DNA of 8,339 nucleotides from Ignavibacteriaceae bacterium (GCA_019912505.1 JAIOIM010000159.1:1-8339), one strand, 5' to 3'; positions 1 to 5,847 are shown, counted from the stretch's first letter. The notes: a model not told the origin generated them from the letters alone. Made by a program: numbers and translations.

Positions 1-1
1 A

Positions 2-406
2 CTTTATATTGATAAATACTTCCAACTACGCGGTTATATATTAGAAATTCAACCCGAGAAATTTTTGTTTTACGCCGATCCTTATTTCGACAAAAATTAT
101 GGTTTTTATTTTGTTAATATTGATAATCCGCTCCCCAGCCAATCCTCTGTCGGTATGCCTCTGCGTACAATAAACACGGGCGATAAAATAACCCTAATTG
201 CACAAATGAAAGGATTAAGTTCCTACCCTTTGAAAAGACCATTGAACATTCCGATAAATAATTATATGCTTTCAATTCGCGGTGAAGATTTTCAAAATAT
301 TCCTCTCTTCAAAGGTGTGGCAATATTTAAGTTGGAAGATAATTATTTAACAGTGCCCCAGTGGGTGAACGCAGAAATTTTAGAACAATTTGGTTCGCGC
401 CGATGA
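2..406 (+). CDS. C-terminal part of an unrecognised protein (gene runs off the left edge)
   Basis: The frame is open from base 2 to a TGA at 404-406, so at least 134 residues are visible and the true start lies outside the window. A TTG at 65 could be taken as a start, but the frame continues upstream without a stop and with protein-like composition, so I treat the gene as 5'-truncated by the window. The visible part is rich in aromatic residues and beta-prone segments, with several G-D/G-E turns (INTGDKITLIAQMKG, IRGEDFQNIPLFKG), which would fit a small beta-barrel or OB-like domain; that is only an impression. There is no signal peptide, metal motif or membrane segment in the visible part. 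The stop overlaps the tadA start (ATGA at 403-406), so the two are probably co-transcribed and translationally coupled. I do not recognise the family and assign no function. Confidence 0.7.
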   Translation, partial: LYIDKYFQLRGYILEIQPEKFLFYADPYFDKNYGFYFVNIDNPLPSQSSVGMPLRTINTGDKITLIAQMKGLSSYPLKRPLNIPINNYMLSIRGEDFQNIPLFKGVAIFKLEDNYLTVPQWVNAEILEQFGSRR

Positions 407-867
407 ATTTTTCAGAAGATTGTTACCGCTTTATGTATGCCGCTCTTCAAGAAGCGGAAAAAGCATTTGAAGAAAAGGAAGTACCGGTGGGTGCGGTGGT
501 TGTACACCAAAACAAAATTATAGGACGCGGTTATAACCAGGTTGAACGATTAAATGATGCAACCGCACATGCTGAAATGATTGCGCTTACCGCGGCATCC
601 AATAACTTGAATAATTGGCGATTGAACGAGTGCGATATTTACGTTACGCTTGAACCATGCGTAATGTGTACCGGTGCACTCCTCGCCTCACGCATAAATA
701 ATTTATATTTTGCCTCATTCGATCCCAAGTTCGGTGCTTGCGGCTCATTATATAATTTAGCATCGGAGGGGAAGTATAATCATACTATTAAAATTTATTC
801 GGGTATATTATCATCAGAGTCCGAACAGATTTTGAAAAACTTTTTTGAAGTGAAAAGGGGAAAATAG
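403..867 (+). CDS. tadA: tRNA-specific adenosine deaminase TadA
   Basis: This is a cytidine/deoxycytidylate deaminase-fold enzyme that deaminates the wobble adenosine (A34) of tRNA-Arg(ACG) to inosine in the cytoplasm. In the 154-residue product, the zinc-binding and catalytic H-A-E lies at residues 56-58 (H56 ligand, E58 proton shuttle), and the second zinc motif P-C-V-M-C at 85-89 supplies C86 and C89. VPVGAVVV at 27-34 and GYN at 43-45 are typical TadA positions, as is the FDPKFGACGS segment at 106-115. Length matches the family (about 150-170 residues). I chose ATG 403 because TadA alignments start a few residues before the first helix and because it forms an ATGA overlap with the upstream stop. 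The alternative GTG at 361 would add 14 residues and overlap the upstream gene by 46 bases without a visible ribosome binding site. No strong Shine-Dalgarno precedes 403, consistent with coupling. Guanine deaminase-like relatives are less likely given length and motifs. Confidence 0.93.
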   Translation: MNFSEDCYRFMYAALQEAEKAFEEKEVPVGAVVVHQNKIIGRGYNQVERLNDATAHAEMIALTAASNNLNNWRLNECDIYVTLEPCVMCTGALLASRINNLYFASFDPKFGACGSLYNLASEGKYNHTIKIYSGILSSESEQILKNFFEVKRGK

Positions 868-918
868 GTCAATCGGATTTTTGTTTTTATTTAATAACTC
901 TCGTTAAGCAAGAGTAAC

Positions 919-936
919 CCCGCCAAAAATGGCGGG
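919..936. terminator. Perfect 7-bp hairpin downstream of tadA
   Basis: CCCGCCA and TGGCGGG pair perfectly around an AAAA loop. It lies about 50 bases after the tadA stop. The sequence after it (ATTAATAAATAA) is AT-rich but not a T-run, so it may be a weak or factor-assisted terminator, an mRNA-end stabiliser or a small repeat element. Confidence 0.4.
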
Positions 937-1014
937 ATTAATAAATAACACAACATGCGGAAGGTGAGTAAATAAATTTAACCGCACAAAAATTATCTGC
1001 AGTTAAATGAATCT

Positions 1015-1035
1015 CCCCGCCGCAAGCGGTCGGGG
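1015..1035. repeat. GC-rich hairpin with one bulged base
   Basis: CCCCG-CCGC pairs with GCGG-T-CGGGG, leaving a single bulged T at 1030; the nominal AA loop would open to a CAAG tetraloop. It lies between the two convergent genes. No adjacent T-tract, so terminator function is uncertain. Confidence 0.4.
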
Positions 1036-1063
1036 TATCTTATAGATTATTTGTTTTACTTTT

Positions 1064-1077
1064 CGCCCCAAGGGGCG
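1064..1077. repeat. GC-rich hairpin downstream of the WG-repeat gene
   Basis: CGCCC pairs with GGGCG around CAAG. It sits 21 bases past the stop of the minus-strand gene, where a terminator would be expected, but the minus-strand sequence after it begins AAAAGTAAAAC and not with Ts. It may act as a 3'-end structure. Confidence 0.35.
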
Positions 1078-1097
1078 GGGAATTTAACCCATAGAGA

Positions 1098-2261
1098 TTA
1101 AAATTTGTTTTCCCCTTTTATGATGATAAAGTTTCCCTCTTTATTTATAAAACCGTGTACACGTTTTTTATTTACAAAAGCGCGTGCCTGTGCCAGCCCA
1201 TCACTAAACGGTCCGATATATTCAAATGATTGATACGGCAGAGTAATTTTTCCATCGTAAGTAATCAAACCCCATCTGTAACTACCTCCGGTAGAATATA
1301 CATAGTTTGCAGAATCACCAACATCGTAGCGAATATGAAATCCCTTAATATTAAATTTTTGCAGTTGCGCTCCAGTTGTGTCAATTAGGAGGGTCTCCTT
1401 AAAAGGTATCTCGACATACGCCATTCCGTTTTTAAAAGATGAACACCATGCGTATTTTGTTTCGATAACTACGTCTCCATTTTTATCGATAAAGCCGGTT
1501 TTATCATCTTTATCTGTTACCTGTGCTTTACCTTCCGCAAAATTCCCCGGTTTATTTGTATAGATAAAATCTATAACTTTTTTTCCGTTTTTATCAATGT
1601 AACCCCATTTTCTTTCACCGGTACCCAAGACTGCTTTTACTGCCGCTAAGCCTTCGCTAAAAGCTTCGGCTTCTTCGTATTCCGGTTTTATTAAAATCTT
1701 ACCTTTATTGTTTATATAACCGTAAAGATTTGCGGTGGGATCTAAATATTTTAACATTCCGTCTGAATACTTAAAATACTTAAGCTGTGCAGCGAATGCT
1801 TTAAATGGAATGCTTGTACCCTTTACTTCCTTCCCATTTTTATCTATAGAATAAATACGGTTCTTTTTTCCTTTAACCATAATTCTGGCAAAACCTCCTG
1901 TGAATGGGGTAGCACCAACAATATTTTTAACATTAAAAATTGTTTTACCGGTTTTGTCGATATACTTAAAAGCTTTGTGCCCATTATCGGAATACGGAAT
2001 CATGCAAATTCCGTCAGAGAAAAATGGATATTCGAAATCAAAAGAATTAAAGTCGAGTGTAAAATCTATTACAAGTTTCCCTCCTATATCGATAAAGCCC
2101 CACTTTTCGCCTTTTTTAACAGGACACATTCCTTCCTGAAAATCGCCCAATTTGTCCGCCACAATTACAACTGACCCATCGGTTGAGGGTGTAAAATCGG
2201 TTTGCGAATAAGAAAAATCGAAAAATATAATATTTAACATTAGTATTAAGAGTAAGCGCAT
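1098..2261 (-). CDS. Exported WG-repeat protein
   Basis: The 387-residue product starts with a signal peptide: a hydrophobic stretch from residue 3 to about 16, then SYSQ at 17-20 as a likely signal peptidase I region. The rest is built from a degenerate repeat of about 40 residues. Each unit has an F-x-[ED]-G-x-x-x-V strand (near 41, 81, 120, 165, 201, 241, 277 and 352) followed by W-G-[FY]-I-[DN]-x-x-G-K (best at 53-62, 180-188, 218-227, 254-263, 329-338 and 368-377). A degenerate unit near 312-338 brings the count to about nine. WG (KWG) repeats are beta-rich and common in exported Bacteroidota proteins; they are thought to mediate binding, and no catalytic role is implied. There is no T9SS sorting domain or lipobox, so a periplasmic or secreted location is inferred. 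The ATG has GGAGG (2266-2270) four bases upstream. It is transcribed alone. The family call is firm; the biological role is unknown. Confidence 0.9.
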   Translation of the reverse strand: MRLLLILMLNIIFFDFSYSQTDFTPSTDGSVVIVADKLGDFQEGMCPVKKGEKWGFIDIGGKLVIDFTLDFNSFDFEYPFFSDGICMIPYSDNGHKAFKYIDKTGKTIFNVKNIVGATPFTGGFARIMVKGKKNRIYSIDKNGKEVKGTSIPFKAFAAQLKYFKYSDGMLKYLDPTANLYGYINNKGKILIKPEYEEAEAFSEGLAAVKAVLGTGERKWGYIDKNGKKVIDFIYTNKPGNFAEGKAQVTDKDDKTGFIDKNGDVVIETKYAWCSSFKNGMAYVEIPFKETLLIDTTGAQLQKFNIKGFHIRYDVGDSANYVYSTGGSYRWGLITYDGKITLPYQSFEYIGPFSDGLAQARAFVNKKRVHGFINKEGNFIIIKGENKF

Positions 2262-2393
2262 AAAACCTCCATAGGATTATTACTTTTTTTGAGTTGGTAA
2301 TAGTAAAAAAAGTTAGAGATGATGTATTTATCTTTAATAAGCAACTCCCGCAAATAATTTTGAATAGTCGCGGTACGCAATATCAAAGTGTGG

Positions 2394-2436
2394 TTGTAGG
2401 TACTATAGTGTTTATAGTTAATCATTCCACCTACAA
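2394..2436. repeat. 8-bp inverted repeat with a long loop
   Basis: TTGTAGGT (2394-2401) is matched by ACCTACAA (2429-2436), 27 bases apart. The loop begins with an 8-bp palindrome ACTATAGT (2402-2409). It lies about 130 bases upstream of the WG-repeat gene. It could be an operator or a cruciform, but a match of this size can arise by chance in AT-rich DNA. Confidence 0.3.
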
Positions 2437-2595
2437 AGTAATAAAATTTTTAAAAAAATAAAAGTTATTGAAATTAAAAACAATTTTTTATACCGAGGTT
2501 TCCTGTAAATTAATAAAATTTAACCAATAAGCTTATCTCTTAGACATTAATATCTGTTTTACATATTTTTTATACATCCATTTTCTAATGAGAAT

Positions 2596-2629
2596 AAAAA
2601 AAATAGCCGCCTGCTTTTAACAGGCGGCT
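2596..2629 (-). terminator. Rho-independent terminator of the T9SS cargo gene at 2653
   Basis: Read on the minus strand, AGCCGCCTG pairs with CAGGCGGCT (9 bp, no mismatch) around a 7-base loop. After one further A, a run of eight Ts follows (complement of A 2596-2603). The stem begins 24 bases after the stop codon at 2653. This is the clearest intrinsic terminator on the minus strand in the window. Confidence 0.88.
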
Positions 2630-2652
2630 CTATTAATTTTCATCAAAAATAA

Positions 2653-3667
2653 TTACTTTATCAGCGTCATCTTTTTAGATGCCTTAAAACTGCCGCTTGT
2701 TATTTCGTAAATATACAAGCCGCTTGCCAGATTATTGGCGTCAAAGGTTACTTCGTAACGCCCTTTTTCTTTAAAATCATTGACGAGGGTTTTTACTTCT
2801 CTGCCGAGTACGTCGTAAACTTTTAATGTAACCACACCGTCTTGCGGTATAGCGTAACGGATTGTGGTTGTTGGGTTGAAGGGGTTGGGGAAGTTTTGAG
2901 ATAAATCGTATGTAGTGACTAAGCTATTCCCAAAAAGTTCTCTGTTATTGTAATGTTTCTTTGCAAGATTTTCAAAATCATTATACTCGTTTCCAAGAGC
3001 ATATGAAATGCCCATGTTGGACTCGATTTTTAATTTTAAATAATATTCTCCCGCACTTACACCGGCACAATTTATCTGATAATCCTTTGTGTTTTTTTCG
3101 AACAAATTATTTATCGAATATGTAACCGGATCAAACTCGCCTACAACAGAACCATCTATTGCTTTAATTAATTCAATAGAGAATTTTACGTAATCATCTG
3201 CCGAAAGAACCGATGGGGCGTAGTTTGCATTATGGACTCTATAAAAGTTAGAAAAGTAAAGTTGTGCATTTTCATCAAGATTAAAAGCATCTGTTTTCAG
3301 CACGTTGTTTAAGTCCGATATAGTATTAAAAGGTAATGTATCTTCTACCGGTATAAATTTTACCACATCGTCATTTACTAAAATATCACCAACATTATAA
3401 ACAAATTCTAAACTGTCTTTGAATAACACACCTTTTCTTCCGTACGTTAAATCATAAATTGCACCTTCTTTTTTTAGCGGGTTCTGGCTAAAGTCGATGT
3501 TATCGGTTTCTGCATAAAATACCGGGGTTGTTGAGTTTTTGAAAGTAAGGGTTTTTATTTAGATCGTAGGAATATGTTGGATAATTTGTTATATAAGTTG
3601 ATTGGCTGTATACCAAAAACTGGAATAAAATTAAGCTAATTAAGATTGATAAAAATATATTTTTCAT
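2653..3667 (-). CDS. T9SS type A sorting-domain protein, frame broken by one extra base
   Basis: The C-terminal 80 residues form a type IX secretion sorting domain: NFPNPFNPTTTIRY, then VYDVLGREVKTLV, then the terminal KKMTLIK. Such proteins cross the outer membrane by T9SS and are released or attached to the surface. The uninterrupted downstream frame is open only below about 3558; its first start-like codon (GTG 3429) gives 258 residues with no signal peptide. An ATG at 3665-3667 opens another frame with a good signal peptide (hydrophobic core, then VYSQ at 19-22) but stops after 55 codons. Dropping one base from the T5 run at 3552-3556 (A5 on the coding strand) joins them as ...YDLNKTLTFKN..., giving 337 residues. 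The middle region resembles no family I know and may hold a beta domain. A 10-bp hairpin and a possible promoter lie upstream and a terminator downstream, so it is probably monocistronic. It is either a recent pseudogene or a sequencing error. Confidence 0.8.
3552..3556 (-). other. Single-base frameshift site in a homopolymer
   Basis: The signal-peptide frame (from ATG 3667) and the main-body frame (through 2653) differ by one base and meet at this T5 run (A5 on the coding strand). With four As the reading is continuous, and the span 2653-3667 minus one base is exactly 338 codons including the stop. The main-body frame has a stop a few codons upstream of this point and the signal-peptide frame has one about 60 bases downstream, so the shift must lie in or near this run. 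Confidence 0.75.
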
Positions 3668-3694
3668 CTTTATTTTTCTTTATATTTAGTTGAG

Positions 3695-3730
3695 CAAACT
3701 TAAGGCAGAATGATCAGTGAATTATTCAAA
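3695..3730 (-). promoter_or_regulatory. Possible Bacteroidota-type promoter of the T9SS cargo gene
   Basis: On the minus strand TAAGTTTG (3695-3702) matches the TAnnTTTG -7 box known for the Bacteroidota primary sigma factor. A TTTG (3727-3730) lies 24 bases upstream, slightly further than the usual 17-23. The predicted transcript would have a leader of about 20 bases before ATG 3667. Position is good; spacing is imperfect. Confidence 0.3.
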
Positions 3731-3753
3731 CGTGCCTTTTAGTTTGCAGATAC

Positions 3754-3779
3754 AGCAGTGATGTTACAGCATCACTGCT
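3754..3779. repeat. Perfect 10-bp hairpin between two minus-strand genes
   Basis: AGCAGTGATG (3754-3763) and CATCACTGCT (3770-3779) pair without mismatch around a 6-base loop. On the plus strand it is followed by TGTTATTTTTATTT; on the minus strand, the direction of both flanking genes, there is no T-run. It overlaps the stop codon of the 12-codon ORF at 3772-3810. It could be an attenuator-like or 3'-end structure, or part of a dispersed repeat. Confidence 0.45.
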
Positions 3780-3810
3780 TGTTATTTTTATTTGGCGGTG
3801 CTCTAAACAT
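3772..3810 (-). CDS. Possible 12-residue leader peptide with a strong ribosome binding site
   Basis: On the minus strand AAAGGAG (complement of 3817-3823) stands six bases before ATG 3808-3810, which opens MFRAPPNKNNKQ and then TGA. The Shine-Dalgarno starts one base after the stop of the lipoprotein gene at 3825, so the peptide would be translated as the last cistron of that transcript. Its stop codon falls in the perfect hairpin at 3754-3779. The ribosome binding site is as good as any in the window, which is the main reason to list it. The peptide resembles nothing I know, and the site could instead be a relic of a repeat or a lost gene start. Confidence 0.3.
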   Translation of the reverse strand: MFRAPPNKNNKQ

Positions 3811-3824
3811 GTTTTACTCCTTTC

Positions 3825-5216
3825 TTATCTCTTTCCCGTTATTATAATTGCTGAGCTTTCTTTCCATCCCACAGTAACAACAATATTATTTTTTACCGCT
3901 ACTGATAATGATCTTCCCCGAAAATATGGTATCCCATTGTCGAGATAATTGTACCATGTGTAACCATTAAAATGTGCCAGAAAGCCATTAGAACCGCTAA
4001 CAAATATATTGTTAATAGAATCACCCCTTATTCTATCTTTGTAGAAAGGCAGTAAACGATCCTCTTTTTTCCAATCATAATTCATTTTATTTATAAAAAA
4101 TAATCCGTCTCCGGCAATAAAGTATTCTCTGTCAGCTTTGAACCAGGTGGAACTTAAGCTCCAGGGCAAACCCGTTTTGTTTATTTTGCTTACGCCGGTC
4201 TCTCTTATATTTAACACTTCTTGACCATAATCGAAGTACTTATTACCGGCAACAGCTAATATCTCCCATGTATTACTGTTTTTACTAAAATCTCCCCATA
4301 TATCATTTATTGGCAATGTTGTTCCGCTTTCTATCTTTGTCCAGTTGCTGCCATCGTAATGGGCAATATTACCGTTGTTGCCAACCGCATATAAATCACT
4401 ACTGCTGCTGCCCCAAAGTTTGTTGACAGAAACCGGTAAACATTCAGTCTTTATTTGTTTCTTATTTCGAATATATGTTAGCTGTGAATTCGAGCTTACA
4501 ATTATGTTATCGTTATCAAAAGCATATATTCCTTTTGCGGGATAAGAACCGGTATGACTTTGACCACAAAAAGTAAAAAATTGTAACCTAAGTAATTCCC
4601 ATTCTCGTCCATCCCAATGAACCGCATTATATGCATGTGGGTCCGGGTTACCAAGAGAGTCTTTCATATAAATCTCACCCACTGCCCATATGTTATTTTC
4701 ATCTATTATTGCAACATCATAAAGGGCGCTGCTGCTGTGCTGCCCAAATGTAAATGTCTGCCAGGTAAAGTTGTGGCTTGTTGTATCCATCGTCTGCACT
4801 GCTACGCTGCGTGTTATTGTTTTATTGTTTAACTGCTTAATTGTTAAATTGTAATTATAGGTTTGGTTAGGCAGCAGCCCGTCATCGTAAAGAGTAGTGT
4901 CTATACTCTGCCCGGGAAAGTTAAAGATAAGCGAGTCGCCGCGGTAAACCTCAACGCCCGCAATGTTGGCTGCTTTTAGCGTTAGCCAAGCTTCTGTACA
5001 AGATGCGTCTTCGGCGGTAAACTCAACACCGGTTGGTTTGTTCTCCGGCTCGGAGGGGTTGCAAGAGAGAAATAGAAGTCCGGTAAAAAATATAAATAGA
5101 TAAATAACTTTGCGTATTGGCATAACCATAGAACCCTTCTCGGTAAAAGAAAAAATTAAGAATTGTAACGTAGAAAAGTAACCCGAAACAGCAGCGCGTA
5201 AATTAAATTTTTTCAC
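3825..5216 (-). CDS. Predicted lipoprotein with FN3-like domain and propeller-like repeats
   Basis: Numbering from the GTG at 5216 (463 residues), a hydrophobic stretch at about 37-50 ends in LLFLSC with C52 as a plausible lipidated cysteine, followed by an acidic/proline linker (NPSEPENKPTG). Residues 62-143 look like a fibronectin type III or similar beta-sandwich. From about 165 to 460 there are spaced short repeats of the type [LI]-[YW]-[DAG]-V and [NS]-[ND]-[IL]-[WYF]-[AV]-V-G with H-x-[DN]-G-x-x-W (AVHWDGREWELL, AHYDGSNWTKI, AHFNGYTWYNY), typical of beta-propeller-like surface proteins in Bacteroidota and relatives. No catalytic motif is seen. The GTG has AAGGAG eight bases upstream, but ATG 5127-5129 (M30) has AAGGG four bases upstream and gives a normal-length lipoprotein signal peptide, so mature protein may start there. 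There is no sorting domain. Outer-membrane or periplasmic anchoring is inferred; function is unknown. Confidence 0.82.
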   Translation of the reverse strand: MKKFNLRAAVSGYFSTLQFLIFSFTEKGSMVMPIRKVIYLFIFFTGLLFLSCNPSEPENKPTGVEFTAEDASCTEAWLTLKAANIAGVEVYRGDSLIFNFPGQSIDTTLYDDGLLPNQTYNYNLTIKQLNNKTITRSVAVQTMDTTSHNFTWQTFTFGQHSSSALYDVAIIDENNIWAVGEIYMKDSLGNPDPHAYNAVHWDGREWELLRLQFFTFCGQSHTGSYPAKGIYAFDNDNIIVSSNSQLTYIRNKKQIKTECLPVSVNKLWGSSSSDLYAVGNNGNIAHYDGSNWTKIESGTTLPINDIWGDFSKNSNTWEILAVAGNKYFDYGQEVLNIRETGVSKINKTGLPWSLSSTWFKADREYFIAGDGLFFINKMNYDWKKEDRLLPFYKDRIRGDSINNIFVSGSNGFLAHFNGYTWYNYLDNGIPYFRGRSLSVAVKNNIVVTVGWKESSAIIITGKR

Positions 5217-5223
5217 TGCTGTT
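5187..5223 (-). promoter_or_regulatory. Inverted repeat over the upstream start of the lipoprotein gene
   Basis: AACAGCAG (5187-5194) and CTGCTGTT (5216-5223) are perfect inverted repeats 21 bases apart. In the transcript the structure would cover the first base of the GTG codon and abut the AAGGAG Shine-Dalgarno (5225-5230). It could lower initiation at GTG relative to the internal ATG at 5129. The long AT-rich loop makes this weak evidence. Confidence 0.28.
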
Positions 5224-5286
5224 ACTCCTTAAATGACAATTTTTTTTATTTATTTGTACCATAAGTACTCTCATAAACTGTTGTTG

Positions 5287-5294
5287 CAAAGGTA
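5287..5294 (-). promoter_or_regulatory. Possible -7 box upstream of the lipoprotein gene
   Basis: TACCTTTG on the minus strand matches the Bacteroidota TAnnTTTG consensus exactly and would give a leader of about 65 bases before GTG 5216. The nearest upstream TTG lies 15 bases away inside the 7-bp repeats, which is shorter than usual. The call rests mainly on the -7 match. Confidence 0.3.
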
Positions 5295-5303
5295 CGGGGA
5301 ATT

Positions 5304-5331
5304 AATGTACAATGTAAAATGTATAATGTAC
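5304..5331. repeat. Four tandem 7-bp repeats (AATGTAN)
   Basis: Units AATGTAC, AATGTAA, AATGTAT and AATGTAC follow each other without a gap and vary only at the last base; AATTGTT follows as a decayed fifth unit. The tract lies about 90-115 bases upstream of the lipoprotein GTG and just upstream of the possible -7 box at 5287-5294. Confidence 0.75.
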
Positions 5332-5435
5332 AATTGTTGGTAAGTTGGAATTTTCTACGGTGTTTCGTCTTCTCTCGGGCAAGTGAAGTAAACGGGTGAA
5401 ATGCAGGGGAGAACCAATTACAGCTAAAATCAGTG

Positions 5436-5455
5436 CCATTCGCTTCAGCGAACGG
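5436..5455. repeat. Short palindrome (TTCGC/GCGAA stem)
   Basis: TTCGC and GCGAA pair around TTCA, and the outer CC/GG extend the stem past one A-C mismatch. It is the first of five different hairpins in the next 300 bases. Confidence 0.4.
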
Positions 5456-5474
5456 GAAATAATAACAAAAACAA

Positions 5475-5524
5475 TATTGGCTTTAGCCGCATATATTTTT
5501 AGCGCATGTGGCTAAAGCCCAATA
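5475..5524. repeat. Long inverted repeat, possible REP- or MITE-like element
   Basis: The left arm TATTGGCTTTAGCCGCAT (5475-5492) pairs with the right arm at 5506-5524 over 18 positions, with one G-T wobble and one bulged C (within CCC at 5518-5520), around a 13-base loop. It is the longest intergenic inverted repeat in the window. There is no T-run after it on the plus strand and none of the flanking genes ends here, so a terminator role is unlikely. No transposase is nearby. Confidence 0.6.
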
Positions 5525-5544
5525 ATAGCGAGCATCAAATCAAT

Positions 5545-5564
5545 CCGTCATCTGAAGATGACGG
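5545..5564. repeat. Perfect 9-bp palindrome followed by T-rich DNA
   Basis: CCGTCATCT and AGATGACGG are perfect complements separated by GA (in practice an 8-bp stem with a TGAA loop). On the plus strand TAATGATG then T6-G-T6 follows, so it is terminator-like at a distance, but no plus-strand gene ends here. Confidence 0.5.
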
Positions 5565-5666
5565 TAATGATGTTTTTTGTTTTTTACTAAATAATAAAAA
5601 CATTCATAAAATTGTTTTATTATATACGAATTATGGTGTTATCATTTATTGCATAAAATTTTTATT

Positions 5667-5683
5667 GAACTTCTACGAAGTTC
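5667..5683. repeat. Perfect 7-bp hairpin (GAACTTC/GAAGTTC)
   Basis: GAACTTC and GAAGTTC pair around a TAC loop. The layout, a 7-bp stem with a 3-base loop, is the same as in the hairpin at 5721-5737 although the stem sequence differs at two positions per arm, with compensating changes. Confidence 0.5.
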
Positions 5684-5720
5684 CGGGTTGATTTTGGTGT
5701 TGGTTGTTTCTACAAATATT

Positions 5721-5737
5721 AAACTCCGATGGAGTTT
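5721..5737. repeat. Perfect 7-bp hairpin (AAACTCC/GGAGTTT)
   Basis: AAACTCC and GGAGTTT pair around a GAT loop. It is 37 bases after the similar 5667-5683 hairpin; both are preceded by AT-rich DNA ending in TATT or ATATT. They could be diverged copies of one small palindromic element. Confidence 0.5.
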
Positions 5738-5815
5738 GAACCACATTCACAAATAATTTAATAGTCACATAAAAGCATATTATTATTGAGCAGCTAAAAC
5801 ACAGTTGAACAGGGG

Positions 5816-5847
5816 TTCGACACTTCGACATCTCGACAAGCTCGATG
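5816..5847. repeat. Degenerate 8-bp tandem repeat (TTCGACAC)
   Basis: TTCGACAC, TTCGACAT, CTCGACAA and GCTCGATG follow one another with an 8-base period; the first two differ at one base and the last is strongly decayed. The motif is also the core of the 14-bp array at 5979-6053. It is followed by two imperfect GCAAGCTTAG/GCAAGCTCAG copies near 5852-5875. Confidence 0.5.

Larger units (their letters stand above)
868..1097. other. Convergent spacer with three GC-rich hairpins
   Basis: This stretch separates tadA (+) from the WG-repeat gene (-), so both transcripts end in it. No protein-like ORF is visible. It is AT-rich apart from three short GC-rich inverted repeats with different stems, at 919-936, 1015-1035 and 1064-1077. 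None is followed by a clean T-run on either strand, so they are not textbook intrinsic terminators, but they may still stop or protect both transcripts. Confidence 0.6.
2262..2652. other. AT-rich intergenic spacer
   Basis: This is the leader of the WG-repeat gene plus the 3' flank of the next minus-strand gene. It contains the ribosome binding site at 2266-2270, an 8-bp inverted repeat at 2394-2436, and a strong minus-strand terminator at 2596-2629. I see no coding ORF, tRNA or convincing promoter box in it. Confidence 0.6.

Noticed and set aside
361..402. GTG start extending TadA by 14 residues
   Set aside because: It overlaps the upstream gene by 46 bases, lacks a ribosome binding site and adds residues not found in TadA; ATG 403 with the ATGA overlap is better.
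1378..2174. Plus-strand ORFs inside the WG-repeat gene
   Set aside because: They are antisense shadows of a well-supported repeat protein and have no ribosome binding site or family resemblance.
3672..3810. Read-through of the TGA at 3772-3774 to give a longer peptide
   Set aside because: The extended frame meets further stops within a dozen codons, and nothing indicates recoding or selenocysteine insertion.
4617..4832. 71-codon plus-strand ORF inside the lipoprotein gene
   Set aside because: It is antisense to a clear coding frame and its translation is cysteine/tyrosine-rich with no domain.
5506..5691. 61-codon plus-strand ORF in the repeat region
   Set aside because: It begins in the right arm of the long inverted repeat and runs through two palindromes; no ribosome binding site and no protein-like composition.
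5806..5830. Possible tRNA T-arm (GGTTCGA)
   Set aside because: The bases flanking the loop cannot form a 5-bp T-stem, and no anticodon arm or acceptor stem is found around it.
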